This document shows, one piece after another, positions 16,880 to 30,660 of a stretch of DNA of 64,000 nucleotides. Position 1 is the first letter of the stretch; each line of letters starts with the position of its first letter. The DNA is taken from assembly GCA_003024785.1 (NCBI GenBank), contig PUQB01000392.1, forward strand, positions 124,001 through 188,000. Reading direction: 5' to 3'. The stretch is from Selaginella tamariscina. Taxonomy: Eukaryota; Streptophyta; Lycopodiopsida; Selaginellales; Selaginellaceae. Made by a program: the position numbers and the translations under genes. The notes below the pieces were generated by a model, which saw only the letters and a program-made list of their open reading frames with translations, searched no databases and was not told the origin of the DNA.

Positions 16880-17186
16880 AGATGTATACACAGAAATTTA
16901 ACCATACCATGTGACTGGAACATGAGAGACAACTATAACACATATATATACAGTACCTTCTTTTTGTTTAAAGCTATCTTTCCTTGCGCTTTCTTTTCAT
17001 CAAACTGCGAAGTTTTTAACTTCTTTCTTTTCTTCGTCTCCCACCTTTCTTCTCCACAACATGTTCCTCTGCATTGGTTTCAGTTATATCAGCTTTGCCT
17101 TGTTTCTTGCCTCCTGATTTCTTTTCGCGAGATCTGCTTCTTCTTGTTTTCCTTCTGACCAATGCTTTGACCTGTAAAAAAGGTGC

Positions 17187-17231
<45 letters not shown>

Positions 17232-18313
17232 CACCACCTTGGCAGCTTTGCTTTGCTCTGATAGAGAGACTTCTCTGTCTTTTCCAGCTTCTGCTGTTCT
17301 GTTATGCACTATTCTTCTTTTTCTTCTACTCAATGTATTAATTGGAGCTTTCTTAAGCTTTTGTACCCCCATTAACTCTGAGACTTTGTCCCATGAATAT
17401 CTGCTTCTCCTGACCTGTATAAACCGTATTATGTCCATATCCATACCGTGTGTGTGTGTGTGTGTGTGCGTGTGCCTATCTATATTGTACATGTACGTAT
17501 TCACAAGAGTCATAACTGTGTTTTCCGTCTGTCTATGAGTATATATAATTAAAGTGCAGATGAAAAATCATGTTCGAGTATGTGTGTGAGTTAAGAGATG
17601 TTTTTTGTAGCTACATCAACGTGCATTCATTGTATACATGTCAATATTTACCTGTGGAGTTCCCTTCCTTTTGTCCAGTCCCATGCCTTCACATGTATCC
17701 ACCTAGAAAGCAGAAAAAATCATATGTATATACACCAAGTGGACATTTCAAAAGATCTTCTTTTACCTGTGAAGCCTCTTTAGCTTTGTCTATTCTCATG
17801 AGCTTGTCCAGTCTCCACCACGAATTGTTACCACTGCTGGCCTGTTGAGCAAATGAACAATCACTACACACACACACACACACAGATATATATATATATA
17901 TATATATATATCTGTGTGTGTGTGTGTGAATCTGTATATATCTTAATAACAAGTAATACTGATATATAGCATTAAAAAATTTGCCCAACAGGAGCAGCAC
18001 ATTACGTTTATTTCTACGCGTTTCGATATTGGTGTCCATATAAAGCTGAAGTGATCACACGCACACACACACATATATAATCTGTGTGCGTGTGTGTAAT
18101 CGTATGTGCTCTCTGAGTTTATTAGGACATTATTAAGAAATTTTGAATAACCTGGAGAGGCTGTACTCGCAATCTAGTGCCTACATTTTGTTGAACAGTG
18201 CCTCTGTCTCTTATGAAGCCGATTAATCGACCCCACGACCTTCTTCTGCGCTGTTGGTTACCTGAGGAGAAGAATCGATGTGCTAATGACTGCCATGGAT
18301 TGAGTTGCGCCAT
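13207..18313 (-). CDS. P-class pentatricopeptide repeat protein, likely mitochondrial
   Basis: RNA-binding organelle protein with about 20 35-residue PPR motifs and no E or DYW domain, so a P-class factor for transcript stability, splicing or translation. The start ATG is at 18313 (MAQLNPWQSLAHRFFSSGNQ), an Arg/Ser-rich presequence suggesting mitochondria. Several small exons encode a basic extension of about 180 residues (KK/RR clusters, 17.0-17.9 kb). The repeats start in the exon 16800-15900 (EHLEIVKEMLRVLQEW, then TPVTYNCLLDKL). They continue through exons at about 15372-15036 and onward, 14540-14364, 14157-13918 and 13621-13430. A last tiny exon ending at 13207 is tentative. Motifs are of the VTYNTLINGLCK type. 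Frame breaks of one base lie near 17027 and 15168. The many introns contrast with seed-plant PPR genes, which are usually intron-poor. Confidence 0.88.
16818..16877. repeat. (TA)n microsatellite in PPR intron
   Basis: About 60 bases of almost pure TA next to the acceptor of the first large PPR exon. Confidence 0.9.
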
Positions 18314-19581
18314 CGCCCTCCATTCCTGCTACAAATCGCTCATAGAAATCTAGGGCTTCTCCCTAGGGTTTAGGGCTTTGGGTTTTGGGTTTTCACGAAT
18401 CTATCAAATAGATAAAATAAATAATATTTTTTTTTAAAAAGAAATTTTTTATTTAAAAAGCAGAAGATAATATTAACAACTTTTGAATTTAATCAAACTA
18501 TTTATATAGTAGATTTTATTGCATTTAATAATATTTAATTAAGCATTAATTAATTTATTAAACCTCTAATTTTGTTATTTTCAATACTATATAGCTCATT
18601 CCAAATAAATGCAACCGCTCTATATTTAATATTGGAAAGTCTGGATTTGCAAACATTCTTCACCAAATGTGTATAGGTTTTTATATGTATAAATGTATTA
18701 CAAAATTATTTTACATATAGATTTTAATTTAAATAAAATGGAACGCTTAAATTTGTAAATTATGAAAGATCACAAAATGCATAAGATTTCAAGTCCCAGG
18801 TGCTGCGCTAATATGCTAAATTGATTCCTGATTTTAAAATACTTATTAAAAATGGGGTATTTCGTTTGTTTTGTACAAGTTAGCTCGCGCCAAATAAATA
18901 ACTTACGACTATGTATGTGTCTCATACACACGCACACGTATATACACCCATAAGTACGTACATGCACACGCGTGCACACACTTTGTATAAAAACTACTGA
19001 AATACGCATTCTTTAAACTGATATAGAAAAAACACGCTCGCGCGCGTGTGTGTCTGTTGAGATGTATTGAACACATTCTATTATTTATCCTATATGGTAA
19101 ATGGAATTTAATTTAATTCACAACAACTAGGTAAAATTTTAATGACTATTATAAAATGTTCTAAATATACTACATAAATCTTAAACAGTAACACTAATAA
19201 GATATATTAATTACATTAATTAATAATACATGATGAGAGAGAAATTTGAGCATGTGTGTGCCACACACATACAACACAGCTTTCTGCTAGAGTTGTAATA
19301 TTCAAATAATCATGTGGTACTTAATATTAAACATTATAACATTCCCAGACCCCTTAAATTTTATATCAAATAAATGAACTCATCAATACAAATAACAAAA
19401 TATCAATTATGCCACACTTTTGTGAAACAAATTTTTATATCATTATATACTGAATGCCCTGTTACTACATACAACCATTGTGACACACACACACACACAA
19501 AAAAAAAAAAAACGACATATATCTTTAGAACGTTGCTATGTTATTATAACACTGCGTGAACACAGACAACACACATGTTTG
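18314..19581. other. Intergenic region; PPR promoter
   Basis: 1.27 kb between two minus-strand genes. The first 100 bases upstream of the PPR start hold telo-box-like AAACCCTA motifs. The remainder is AT-rich with short (CA)n and (GT)n tracts (18925-18985, 19045). No coding signal is seen. Confidence 0.6.
18363..18374 (-). promoter_or_regulatory. Telo-box upstream of PPR start
   Basis: The plus strand reads cctagggtttaggg, giving AAACCCTA on the coding strand about 50 bases before the ATG at 18313. Telo-boxes are common in plant promoters of translation and organelle-biogenesis genes. Confidence 0.5.
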
Positions 19582-21640
19582 TTACTTGCTTACAGCTTCA
19601 AACGAGATACCATTCTTCTGCAATCGATCTTGGAGATCGGTGGTCCCAAATGCGACACCTGGAGTCCATACTCCCCATTAGGCAGCTTCCTCCTCTCGTC
19701 TAACACAAGTAGAGAAGCCTGTACGAGTATAATGGGAGTGGTAACATACCCGATCTCAGGGCCTGTGACACGTGTAATGATCTCCTTGTCCGTATTCTGA
19801 TCCTTCCCAGGCACAACTTTCGTCGCATCCTTAAATCCTGTAATAAGGAAGAGTCATTATCAAATATTATACAATGTATACACACACATATACATACATG
19901 TGTATGTATGTACCTCTTCCAACGAAAACCATGGAGAATGAAGCATTGTCAATCTCTTGCTGTGTTGGGCCTGTCTTGCTAAACGTTCCACCAGTGAAAA
20001 ACTCTGGATAGTTTAGTAGAAGCCTTCTGCCAAATTTGAAACCCGCTAATATGAAGATGACGAAACTGATGAATGCCAAAATGCACACTCTCCACAGGCT
20101 CTTAACAGTAAAGTAAACACCAAAGAGCACCGGTTTCATTTCGGACCATCTCTGTGTGTAGTCCAGATCCTTGTCCTCTGTTATGAACGTATAGAAATAC
20201 GTACTATATCAGTTATATACATATGTACCTGTGGGAAGGCCGTCCGGGTTCTCAACTACAGTGGTGAGAGTTCTACGTACCAAAACTGCATCAGAAGACG
20301 GGATTTTAACAGCCCAGGAATTCACAGCATCTTCCCAGTGCACAACTGGATGCTTCACAGGTGTTCCAGGATACTGAACCGTGAAAATATATAAATTAGA
20401 TCATACATATATACATCCTGCATAGACCACTTTAACTCTGGAACTATCAGCTATCTAGCAGTAACTTAAACCCATGTGTTTATCTGGTTTCTAAACTAAA
20501 ACCAGCTTCCCTCCCTCCCTCCACACGCACACACACACGTATCAAAGAACAAACCTGCAGTTTGGTATGTTTGACAGACTTGCGAAGCTTTTGCAGATCA
20601 GCAGAACTGGCAATCCCCAAAACAGCTGATTCAAAAGTGGCAAAGTTCCCCTTGATCTTCCCCGAAGAATGCAAAGTCAGATATGCATCAATGCTGTTAG
20701 GCCGAGACGGATATTCCCACTGCCTTATGTTGAAAATAACCCAAATTCAGCAGGTACACTGTCGAACCCACACGCAGAAACAACCAAGCAGTTGTTCTTC
20801 ACAGCCTGTTCATGATAAACGATCTTCATTCTCTCCATAAACTCTGGCTCTCCAGTCACATCCAAGTAGTCTACTCCACATTCCACACATGCCGCAACAA
20901 CAGGCTCTCCATACTGCCTGTATGGACCAACACAGCTCACTAGAAGTCTTGTATGGGCACAGAGGTCCTGTAAATAAAAGGGAGAGAATTATGCATACGC
21001 AGAACAGACACACACACAGCCCTATTTTGGTTTCAGATTAAAGTGAGTATAATATGACAAAGAATCAAGTCAGCTAGTTTATGTATATATATTATGCTAA
21101 AGAATGGACCGAACACTCACCACACACACACATGTACCTGAATATTTACATACAATATGTACCTAATTTAAACATCACTCGTGTGTGTGTGTATATATTT
21201 AACACTGTCAAAAGGCCTTAAAAAAAAGATGATTATATGTGTGTGTGTGTGTGCACACACATATTACACATTATAATGTAGACAACAATTTTAAGGTGAA
21301 ATCCAGTAAATGCACATTTTATATATAACTATATGATGTCATATCAGCTACATTTCTGATTATATGTGTGTTCTACACATAAAAGCAAGTATATACGCAT
21401 ACTTACACGAAGGGATTGAGGATTATAGACATCTGCCTCAAATATTGGAACGCTTATGTGTGAATTGCGAGCTCCAGAGTGATCAAGAGCCCAAGAGAGA
21501 GATTTTTCAAGATTGCTTCTGCTGCGACCTGCAATTCCGATCTTCTTTGAATCGCCTACCTTGCGGAGGAATTCACATAGCACGCGCCGCCCCGTGAAGC
21601 CGGATGCGCCCAGGATGATCACATCCACGGCCTTCTCCAT
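19582..21640 (-). CDS. Saccharopine dehydrogenase-like oxidoreductase (SCCPDH/At5g39410 type)
   Basis: Member of the saccharopine dehydrogenase-like family of NAD(P)-fold membrane-associated proteins; the substrate is unknown and true lysine catabolism is not implied. The start is the ATG at 21640 (MEKAVDVIILGASGFTGRRV), giving a Rossmann GASGFTG loop at residues 10-17. Later exons carry VSCVGPYRQYGEPVVAACVE (20967-), YLDVTGEPEFMERM and VVSACGFDSVPAE. The tail contains a membrane segment (VCILAFISFVIFILAGF, about 20080) and GPEIGYVTTPIILVQASL. About 440 residues, as in the family. The stop TAA is at 19584-19582, after FEAVSK. One-base frame breaks lie near 20735 (T run) and 19665 (C run). Identity is firm. 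Confidence 0.88.
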
Positions 21641-22251
21641 TTCCTATGTTTGCCCTAAACAGAGCATGTTTATATACTTGCAATGCAGAATATGATTAAG
21701 GTAGTTAATTAAACTTATTCTAAAACATTGTTCTCAAACAGTTACCGACCATGGTATTTTCAAAAATTTCCGTCAGAAAAACAGAATATATTAAAATCAT
21801 TATTAGAATATACTAGCATTATACTATTAGGGAAACTAGTTGATATCATGTGTGCGTATGTGCGTGTGCGTCGTATTCAAATTTTTAAATCAGAACCGTT
21901 GGATTTGCTTGAACTGTTATCCATATTTGAACGGCAACATACTATTATACATGTATAGTCTATTATGATATATGGTGAATATGTATTTGATAATGTACGA
22001 TACATCATGTACATGGAGACTAAAATCAAATAGATTATACACACAGAGACAAGAACTGATATTATTATTTTTATTTTTCCGTGTATTACTGAAACAAAAA
22101 GAAAATAGTAGCTTATAGTAACTAAAACATTAAATATTTGAGAATACATTTTAAATACTGATGGCATACTTCAATTCATTAAAATGTTATTCATTATATT
22201 TAATTATACTAACCGAGTTTAAAATATTTTGATGTATTTTGACAGAAAACG

Positions 22252-22295
<44 letters not shown>

Positions 22296-22776
22296 TGCCC
22301 AATGTAGCCTTCTCTCTTCGCTATGAGTTAAATCTTTTTTTTTCTCATTATAATAATTAAACATAATTATAACCATTTGAATTATTATAATATACAACTC
22401 CATCCGAAATATGAAAAACTGATAAAGGAATGCTACATGGAAATGTTTTTTTTTTGTTATTATTTGTTCCGGCCAAAAATACTAATCAAATTTATTATAA
22501 TTTGCAACTCATAAAAATCAATTTTTTTAACCCACTTCTTGTTTTAACCTTATTTTAACAAGCACCCCAGTCGGAAAACTAAAGATTTTACTTGTAATTA
22601 AAAATTTAAAACTGTTAAATTTTAAAAGAAAAATTACAAATAATAACTTCTGAATTCTCTTAGTTAGTAAATTATAAATATATTCCGTATATAAATTTAA
22701 ACATATATAAAGTTATGTATATAATTATATCTAAACATTTATAAATGGAAATGTTAAACCTCACATGAAACTTTAT
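21641..22776. other. Intergenic region between reductase 3' end and SCCPDH-like start
   Basis: 1.1 kb of AT-rich DNA with one compound microsatellite, (CT)n then (CA)n, at 22251-22294. No coding or terminal-repeat signal is seen. It should contain the promoter of the 21640 gene and the 3' flank of the reductase. Confidence 0.6.
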
Positions 22777-24524
<1,748 letters not shown>

Positions 24525-25018
24525 ATGGAGGAATGCGTGATACGATTGATGCTTTTGGGTTGTGGTGGTGTTGGGCGCCAGCTTCTTCATCATATTGTTT
24601 CGACCCGCACGTTGCACAAGTCTCAGGTATATGTGTGATACATATATATAGTAAACACACACACGCATATGAATACACATATAAGACATTCGGAATATAC
24701 AATATATACACTTATATATAGTAAACACACGCACACACACAGAGGTGCGTATAGACACGCATACACAACTATGCCCATTATGTACATATATATTGTATTC
24801 ATACATGCATATGTATTGCAGGGTTTGCAGATTGCGGTGGTAGCCATAGTGGACTCCAAGTTTATTATCAGGAGCAATCAGGCCAAGTTTAATGACAGTG
24901 ATTTACTTGAGCTGTGTTCTTTAAAGGAAAGACGAAAGGCAATAGAGAGTCGTGAAGGTAAAGTATAATAATGATATTGATAAATAGTTCAATACATACA
25001 GGTACAAGATACATACAT

Positions 25019-25091
<73 letters not shown>

Positions 25092-25921
25092 TGTTCTATG
25101 TGTGAGCAAGATACTAATTCATGATGGGCTCAGGAAAGTTTACTCTTGAACTGGCTGACCATGAAACTATAGTCTCAGCTGCCAGAAACATTACAACAGG
25201 TTTTTTATCTTAGTTATATTTGACTATTGCTAATTTAAACTGGTTTATTTACTTGATTGTTTATCAGGTTCTCCTTTAGTCGTAGCTGATTGTACTGCAA
25301 GTGAAACAATTGAATTTACACTTTCCGAGCTTGCTGACTTAAAGTGTTGCGTTGTGCTTGCCATAAAAAGCCTTTGACCAGTACTCTGGTAGCGTGTCAC
25401 GTATCATACACACACATATGCGTTACACACACTAAATATATGTAATTTTGCATATATGTGTATCTGTGACCACGTATGGCAAATTAACAGGAGATTTACG
25501 ACAGAACGCTTCACTTCGCCGGTGTCTCCGCTTTGATCAACAGTTACGTAAGAATTTTCACACACATCTTATGTTTACACATGTATGGTATAACGTACAT
25601 TTGTATTGTTAAACTTTGTACGCAGGTTGGTGCTGGTTTGCCAGTGATAGCATCCTTGGCTCGTCTTCTGAATTCTGGAGATCCTATTAAGCGCATGTTG
25701 GTGCACTTAGCGGTACTGCATGATTATTATGCTTATTACTTCACATAGTTTAGTTTGTTATGAACTATTCGTTTCATATTAGTAACATGTTATTCAGGTA
25801 CATTGGGGTTTGTAATGAGCCAGCTGCAGGAAGGAAAACCATTCAGTGAAATTGTCAAGTCCGCAAAGAAACTTGGTTACACTGAACCAGGTAAAGTGTA
25901 CGTGTGTGTGTGTGTGTTGTG

Positions 25922-25979
<58 letters not shown>

Positions 25980-26527
25980 AGCTTGCTTAAGTGATTATTA
26001 AATATTCTTTATATCTCCCAATAAAGTTCATAATTGCATATCAGCTTTGGTCATTGTTATAACTATTATATGGATGCAGATCCTCGGGACGACTTAAGTG
26101 GAATGGATGTAGCAAGAAAGGTTTTCTCTTTTACTATCAATATGTGTATATATAATATATATAATAATATATATATATATATATTATGTATATATGTATT
26201 TTCTATTATACTTTATAAAATCATTACAGGCTCTTATTATGGCCCGGATGATTGGTTGGCGACTGAACTTAGATGATGTGAAGGTGTGCATGATACATAA
26301 GGTTATATTCGTATACATATGGAATTTTCTACACACACATTATATATATTATATTCCCAGGTCGAAAGTCTGTATACACCGGATTTGGGACCAGAAGTGA
26401 TGGGCATTGAGGAGTTTCTAAACGAGGGCTTCATACACTTGATGATTTGATGAAAAGCCGCGTGGAAGCAGCTGCTGTCAAAGGCTGCGTTCTAAGATAT
26501 GTAGCAACAGTTGAAAACTTCCAGTTA

Positions 26528-26563
<36 letters not shown>

Positions 26564-26895
26564 CTTGTATCTAGACATACACATATGCAGCACTTATATA
26601 GACGTGTACAGGTGCAAAGTTGGTCTAGTTGAGAAGGCCTGTGACTCTGCTATTGGACAACTGAATGGTAGTGATAATCTGGTAAAGAAATGCCTCAGCG
26701 TGTGCGTGTTCGTGTGCGTGCGCGTGCGTGTGGTGTGTGTGCACATGATATAGTTTGGTTTTTTAATGCAGATTGAAATATACAGCCGGTGTTACTGTGA
26801 TTCACCACTTTATCAAAGGAGCGGGAGCGGGAAATGATACTACGGCTACTGGTGTATTGGCAGACATCGTAGATTTGCAAGGGTTTTTCATTTAA
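24525..26895 (+). CDS. Homoserine dehydrogenase
   Basis: Monofunctional homoserine dehydrogenase-like protein (At5g21060 type), reducing aspartate semialdehyde to homoserine in the aspartate-family pathway. The start is ATG 24525 (MEECVIRLMLLGCGGVGRQL), with the Rossmann GCGGVG at residues 12-17. Exons follow at 24823 (GLQIAVVAIVDSKF), about 25130, 25268 (SPLVVADCTASET), 25492, 25626 (VGAGLPVIASLARLLNSGDP), 25800 (GFVMSQLQEGKPFSEIV), 26080 (DPRDDLSGMDVARK), 26230, 26361, about 26612 and 26772. The end is GVLADIVDLQ...stop at 26893-26895. No aspartokinase or clear transit peptide is seen. One-base frame breaks lie near 25362, 25709, 26429 and 26810, and perhaps one near 25545. Family identity is firm from the VGAGLPVI and DDLSGMDVARK blocks. 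Confidence 0.87.
25021..25091. repeat. (CT)n(TA)n(GA)n compound microsatellite
   Basis: Palindromic compound tract (ctct...tata...gaga) in a homoserine dehydrogenase intron; it can fold on itself. Confidence 0.9.
25927..25975. repeat. (GT)n(GA)n microsatellite in HSDH intron
   Basis: gtgtgtgt...gtgtga followed by about 24 GA units, starting about 10 bases after the donor. Confidence 0.9.
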
Positions 26896-26994
26896 TACTA
26901 CCTAAATACACATGACGTGGCACAAATTTATTGGATGATCTACGTAGCGGGACTTATGAGATTTTAGGGCTGATGAGATTTTAGGGTTTAGGCG
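26896..26994 (+). promoter_or_regulatory. 99-bp gap: HSDH 3' flank and ALG7 promoter with telo-box
   Basis: Tandem genes are separated by 99 bases. A telo-box (ttttagggttta, 26980-26991) ends a few bases before the ATG at 26995, and a related ttttaggg lies at 26962-26969. Confidence 0.5.
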
Positions 26995-27686
26995 ATGGCG
27001 GAATCAAGGAAGAAGAGGGCGGGAAGTGAATGCGGTGATCAATGCAGTCGAGAAGGAGCCGGTCACAGAAGCGCCTCATCCGAGGCCGAGGTACTTGCCA
27101 ATTCTCGTATTCGGATCCTGTGTGTCTGATTTATATTTTTTGTGTACCATGCTTCGAATCTGGACGATGAGCTCAGGAGATCGATATTCATCAGCTTGTT
27201 TTGAGTACGTTTGGTTCTTTGCTGTGATTCGGCTTGTTCCCGTGTGCTCCCGCTATGTTCTTCGTAGGAACATGTTTGGTTATGATATTAACAAAAAGGG
27301 CTCTCCTGCCGGATCCGTTCAAGTGTAAGTTCATGACATATATAACACACATGCTCCGTGTGTATTGGAAGGGTTTCTAAATGCTTACATACTCCAGGCC
27401 TGAGTCATTGGGTATAGTAACAGGAATTGTGTTTTGTTGTGGTGACAATATTATTCCAGATATTTTGCTTCACGCCAGACTCAGCGGTAATTATTTTACA
27501 AAATATCTTACTTTTATATATATACTGAGCCATGTTCTTACATTTAGTGGCTACTGGAGTCAATGCGGCACTTACTTCCATTTTGTTTATGATTCTTCTC
27601 GGTTTTCTTGATGTACTCGACAATACCATGGAGAGTGTAAGTTTCTACCCACACAATTACATACATACATACATACATACATACAT

Positions 27687-27721
<35 letters not shown>

Positions 27722-27727
27722 GAGAGA

Positions 27728-27769
<42 letters not shown>

Positions 27770-29405
27770 ATGCACATGTTCTAAGTATGTTATATGTAAA
27801 TTCATATATAAAACGTAGATAAGCTTTACTCATGTTTCTTTTTTCTTCTTCTCGTGTTTTTTGGAAGCTTCTACTGCCTTCATTTGCAGCCCTTCCATTA
27901 TTGATGGCATATGCGGGGCACACAACGATCATCATCCCGAAGCCCTTTCGGGCCTCTCTTGGAATCGATATCCTTGACTTGGGTACGTTCGTTGTATGTG
28001 TTTGTGTGAGTTCATGCATATTTATGTACAGTAGTCTCCCTGTGTAGATGTACGTAATAAATGATGTATGACACATGAGACGTGAATATGGCAGGATCTC
28101 TCTCTTTCTCTCTCACCACATGCACACAGAGTCACACGTGCACACATACATATAGATATTTATTATGTATTTATTTTCATTGAAATATATCAGGTGTTAT
28201 ATACAAGGTGTATATGGGGCTATTAGCCGTGTTCTGCACAAATGCAGTCAACATACTTGCTGGTGTAAACGGTTTAGAAGTTGGACAGACTTTAGTAATT
28301 GCTAGTGCTGTAAGTTTTCCTTTCTCTTTTGAATTTTAAATCGATTAATGAGCGTTTAACTAGCTAATTTGTTAATTACTTTATTTATTATTAATAAATA
28401 ATTCGATAGAGTCCATTAATATTATTAAATATTACAGGTTTTGATTCATAATATGATGCAAATTGTAAGTAGCACAAGTGTTGATTATCAGCAAGCACAT
28501 GCCTTCTCTATATACCTTATGCAACCACTGGTTGCAACTTCACTTGGTTTACTTGCTTTTAACTGGTGAGTTGTTATGTAATTAAATTATATATAGTTAT
28601 ACTAATATACATTGCATATCTGCTTTGCAACGTGCTCGTGTGTGTGTGTGTGGGTGTACTAAGCAAAGTGAAACTAATATTTAATTTACAGGTATCCTTC
28701 TTCTGTTTTGTTGGGGACACTTTCACATATTTTGCTGGCATGGCACTCGCTGTTGCTGGTATTCTTGGTCACTTCAGTGAGACTTTACTCCTATTTTTCT
28801 TGCCTCAAATTATTAATTTCCTTTACTCAGTACCACAGGTTCTCTCTCTACGTGTGTGTGTGTGTGTGTGTGTGTGTACTGGACACGTCTAATTGTGTCC
28901 TTTTGAATTATATTAGCTCTTCAAATGGGTTCCCTGTCCAAGACATCGTTTGCCCAAGTAAGTTTCTAAACGATAATCAAATAGTAATAAATATCTAAAT
29001 GAATATAATATAATGTATAAATGATTAAGGTTATTTGTAAACAATATAATTAAACTATGTTAATAAATATTGTTTATGCGGCACAGATTTATCCAAAAAC
29101 TGGACTTCTTACGGGCACTAATGATATGAATTTGGTGAATCTGTTCTTGAGATTGTTTGGTCGGTGCACAGAACAAATACTGTGCATTAGGCTTTTGGTA
29201 TTTCAGGTGCGTATGCATACATATATTTTAATCTTCACGTATATATATGTTATATCTTCAACACGTATGCATATATATATATATATATATTATATATACG
29301 TATATTTTTATTGATGTATTTTTGCATTTATGTTTTATTTAACAGGGTTTATGTTGTGGGCTTTGTTTCTTTTTGAGATTTATACTGGCAGGCTGGTACA
29401 AATGA
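26995..29405 (+). CDS. ALG7: UDP-GlcNAc:dolichyl-phosphate GlcNAc-1-P transferase (ALG7/DPAGT1/GPT)
   Basis: ER membrane enzyme that starts N-glycan assembly by transferring GlcNAc-1-P from UDP-GlcNAc to dolichyl phosphate. Start ATG 26995 ([10 protein letters not shown]); one frame change near 27030 precedes [16 protein letters not shown]. Family blocks: [16 protein letters not shown] (27250-), [47 protein letters not shown] (27868-), [16 protein letters not shown] (28240-), [11 protein letters not shown] (28710-), [17 protein letters not shown] (29095-), and the end AGWYK-stop at 29403. It is multi-spanning and about 420 residues. The catalytic Asp cluster, normally FxDDVLD, reads FLD-VLD with one codon missing (about 27612). 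One-base breaks also lie near 27440 and 28708. Identity is certain. Confidence 0.92.
27656..27769. repeat. (TACA)n(TA)n(GA)n microsatellite in ALG7 intron
   Basis: Consecutive acat, ta and ga tracts of more than 100 bases within one intron. Confidence 0.9.
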
Positions 29406-30518
29406 TACATAGCCTGGTACTCGACAATGTTAAACTGAACGAATCTTTACATTTTTAAACTTACAAATTTAAGTTAAAGTAAATATAAAAAGAACAGTAG
29501 CTAAATCCGCAAAAATGAAAAGAGATTCATTAATATTTTTTTTTAATCTAAATCAGCAGTGGGATTTAGTTTAAAAATGAAAAATTCTGCTGATTTTAAA
29601 GTTTAAAATTTAAATACTTACATAAATTTCAAAATTCAAAAATAAAAATATTTTAAAAAATCAATAATTAATTTGCATTTTATTATATTTAAGTCCAAAA
29701 TACAACACATCTCCTTATCTGGAAAGTGAATTGGGAATCCATAAACTTATAATTTATAAATCTAATCTCCTTATCTGGAAAGTGAATTGGGAATCCAACA
29801 GTAATATAATTTTGATTGAGTGTAATATAATGTTTAAAATTAAACTATGTAATATATGATTTAAAAGTTAAAAAAAATCTTAATTTGAAATTACATGAAA
29901 AAAATTAATTATAACATCGAAATATCATTTTTAAATGTGGCAAATTTAAATGGTTGAAAAAGCACATTGATCTAAAAATAGCGCCACAAATTAATGCGCG
30001 TGTACAAAGAAGATCTTATATACGTTGGCAAAAGGATGTGAATGTGTATACTCATAAAATAATCATTTTTATAAGAGGCAAATTTATTAAACCTAGTAAG
30101 TTAAGGTTATTAAGTTTAATAAGCATTTTGTTTTAATCTAACGGTTGTCATTACGTGAAGTCACATGAGCATGAATATTATTATAACGTATACTATTATA
30201 ATTATATTACGTATAATGATTATTTAATATTAAGATTATATGACGTATACTATTATACGTAAAGAGTGCTTTTTATTTTCTCACTCTTTTTTATTTTGAA
30301 ATTAACTTTGTATAAGCTGTTTATATGTCTTGTGGGTTATAAAAATGAAAATATTTATAATCGAATAACTTAATATTATATCATATACATTTTAAAATGT
30401 TTCTTATAATAAGATAGTTAATACTTTCTAAATTTACATAGTGATCAATTATTTTCTTATAGTTCAATATGTTTAAGTGTATTACTTAGACTATCCACTT
30501 ACACACACAATATGCATA

Positions 30519-30570
<52 letters not shown>

Positions 30571-30660
30571 TTATATAATTAGATATATATCGACACTTGT
30601 ATACAACTTTTTGAGTCTCATGTACACATATATATCTACATAATCGAAAGTACCTGGTTG
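29406..30660. other. AT-rich intergenic region between convergent genes
   Basis: 1.25 kb between the 3' ends of ALG7 (+) and the HAK transporter (-). It contains a two-copy tandem repeat (29710-29797), acgtatactattatacgt-like palindromes near 30185-30265 and a (TA)n tract at 30520-30562. No gene is seen. Confidence 0.65.
29710..29797. repeat. Two-copy direct repeat, 32-bp unit, 56-bp period
   Basis: The 32-base unit beginning tctccttatctggaaagtg occurs at 29710-29741 and identically at 29766-29797, separated by 24 AT-rich bases. Confidence 0.85.
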
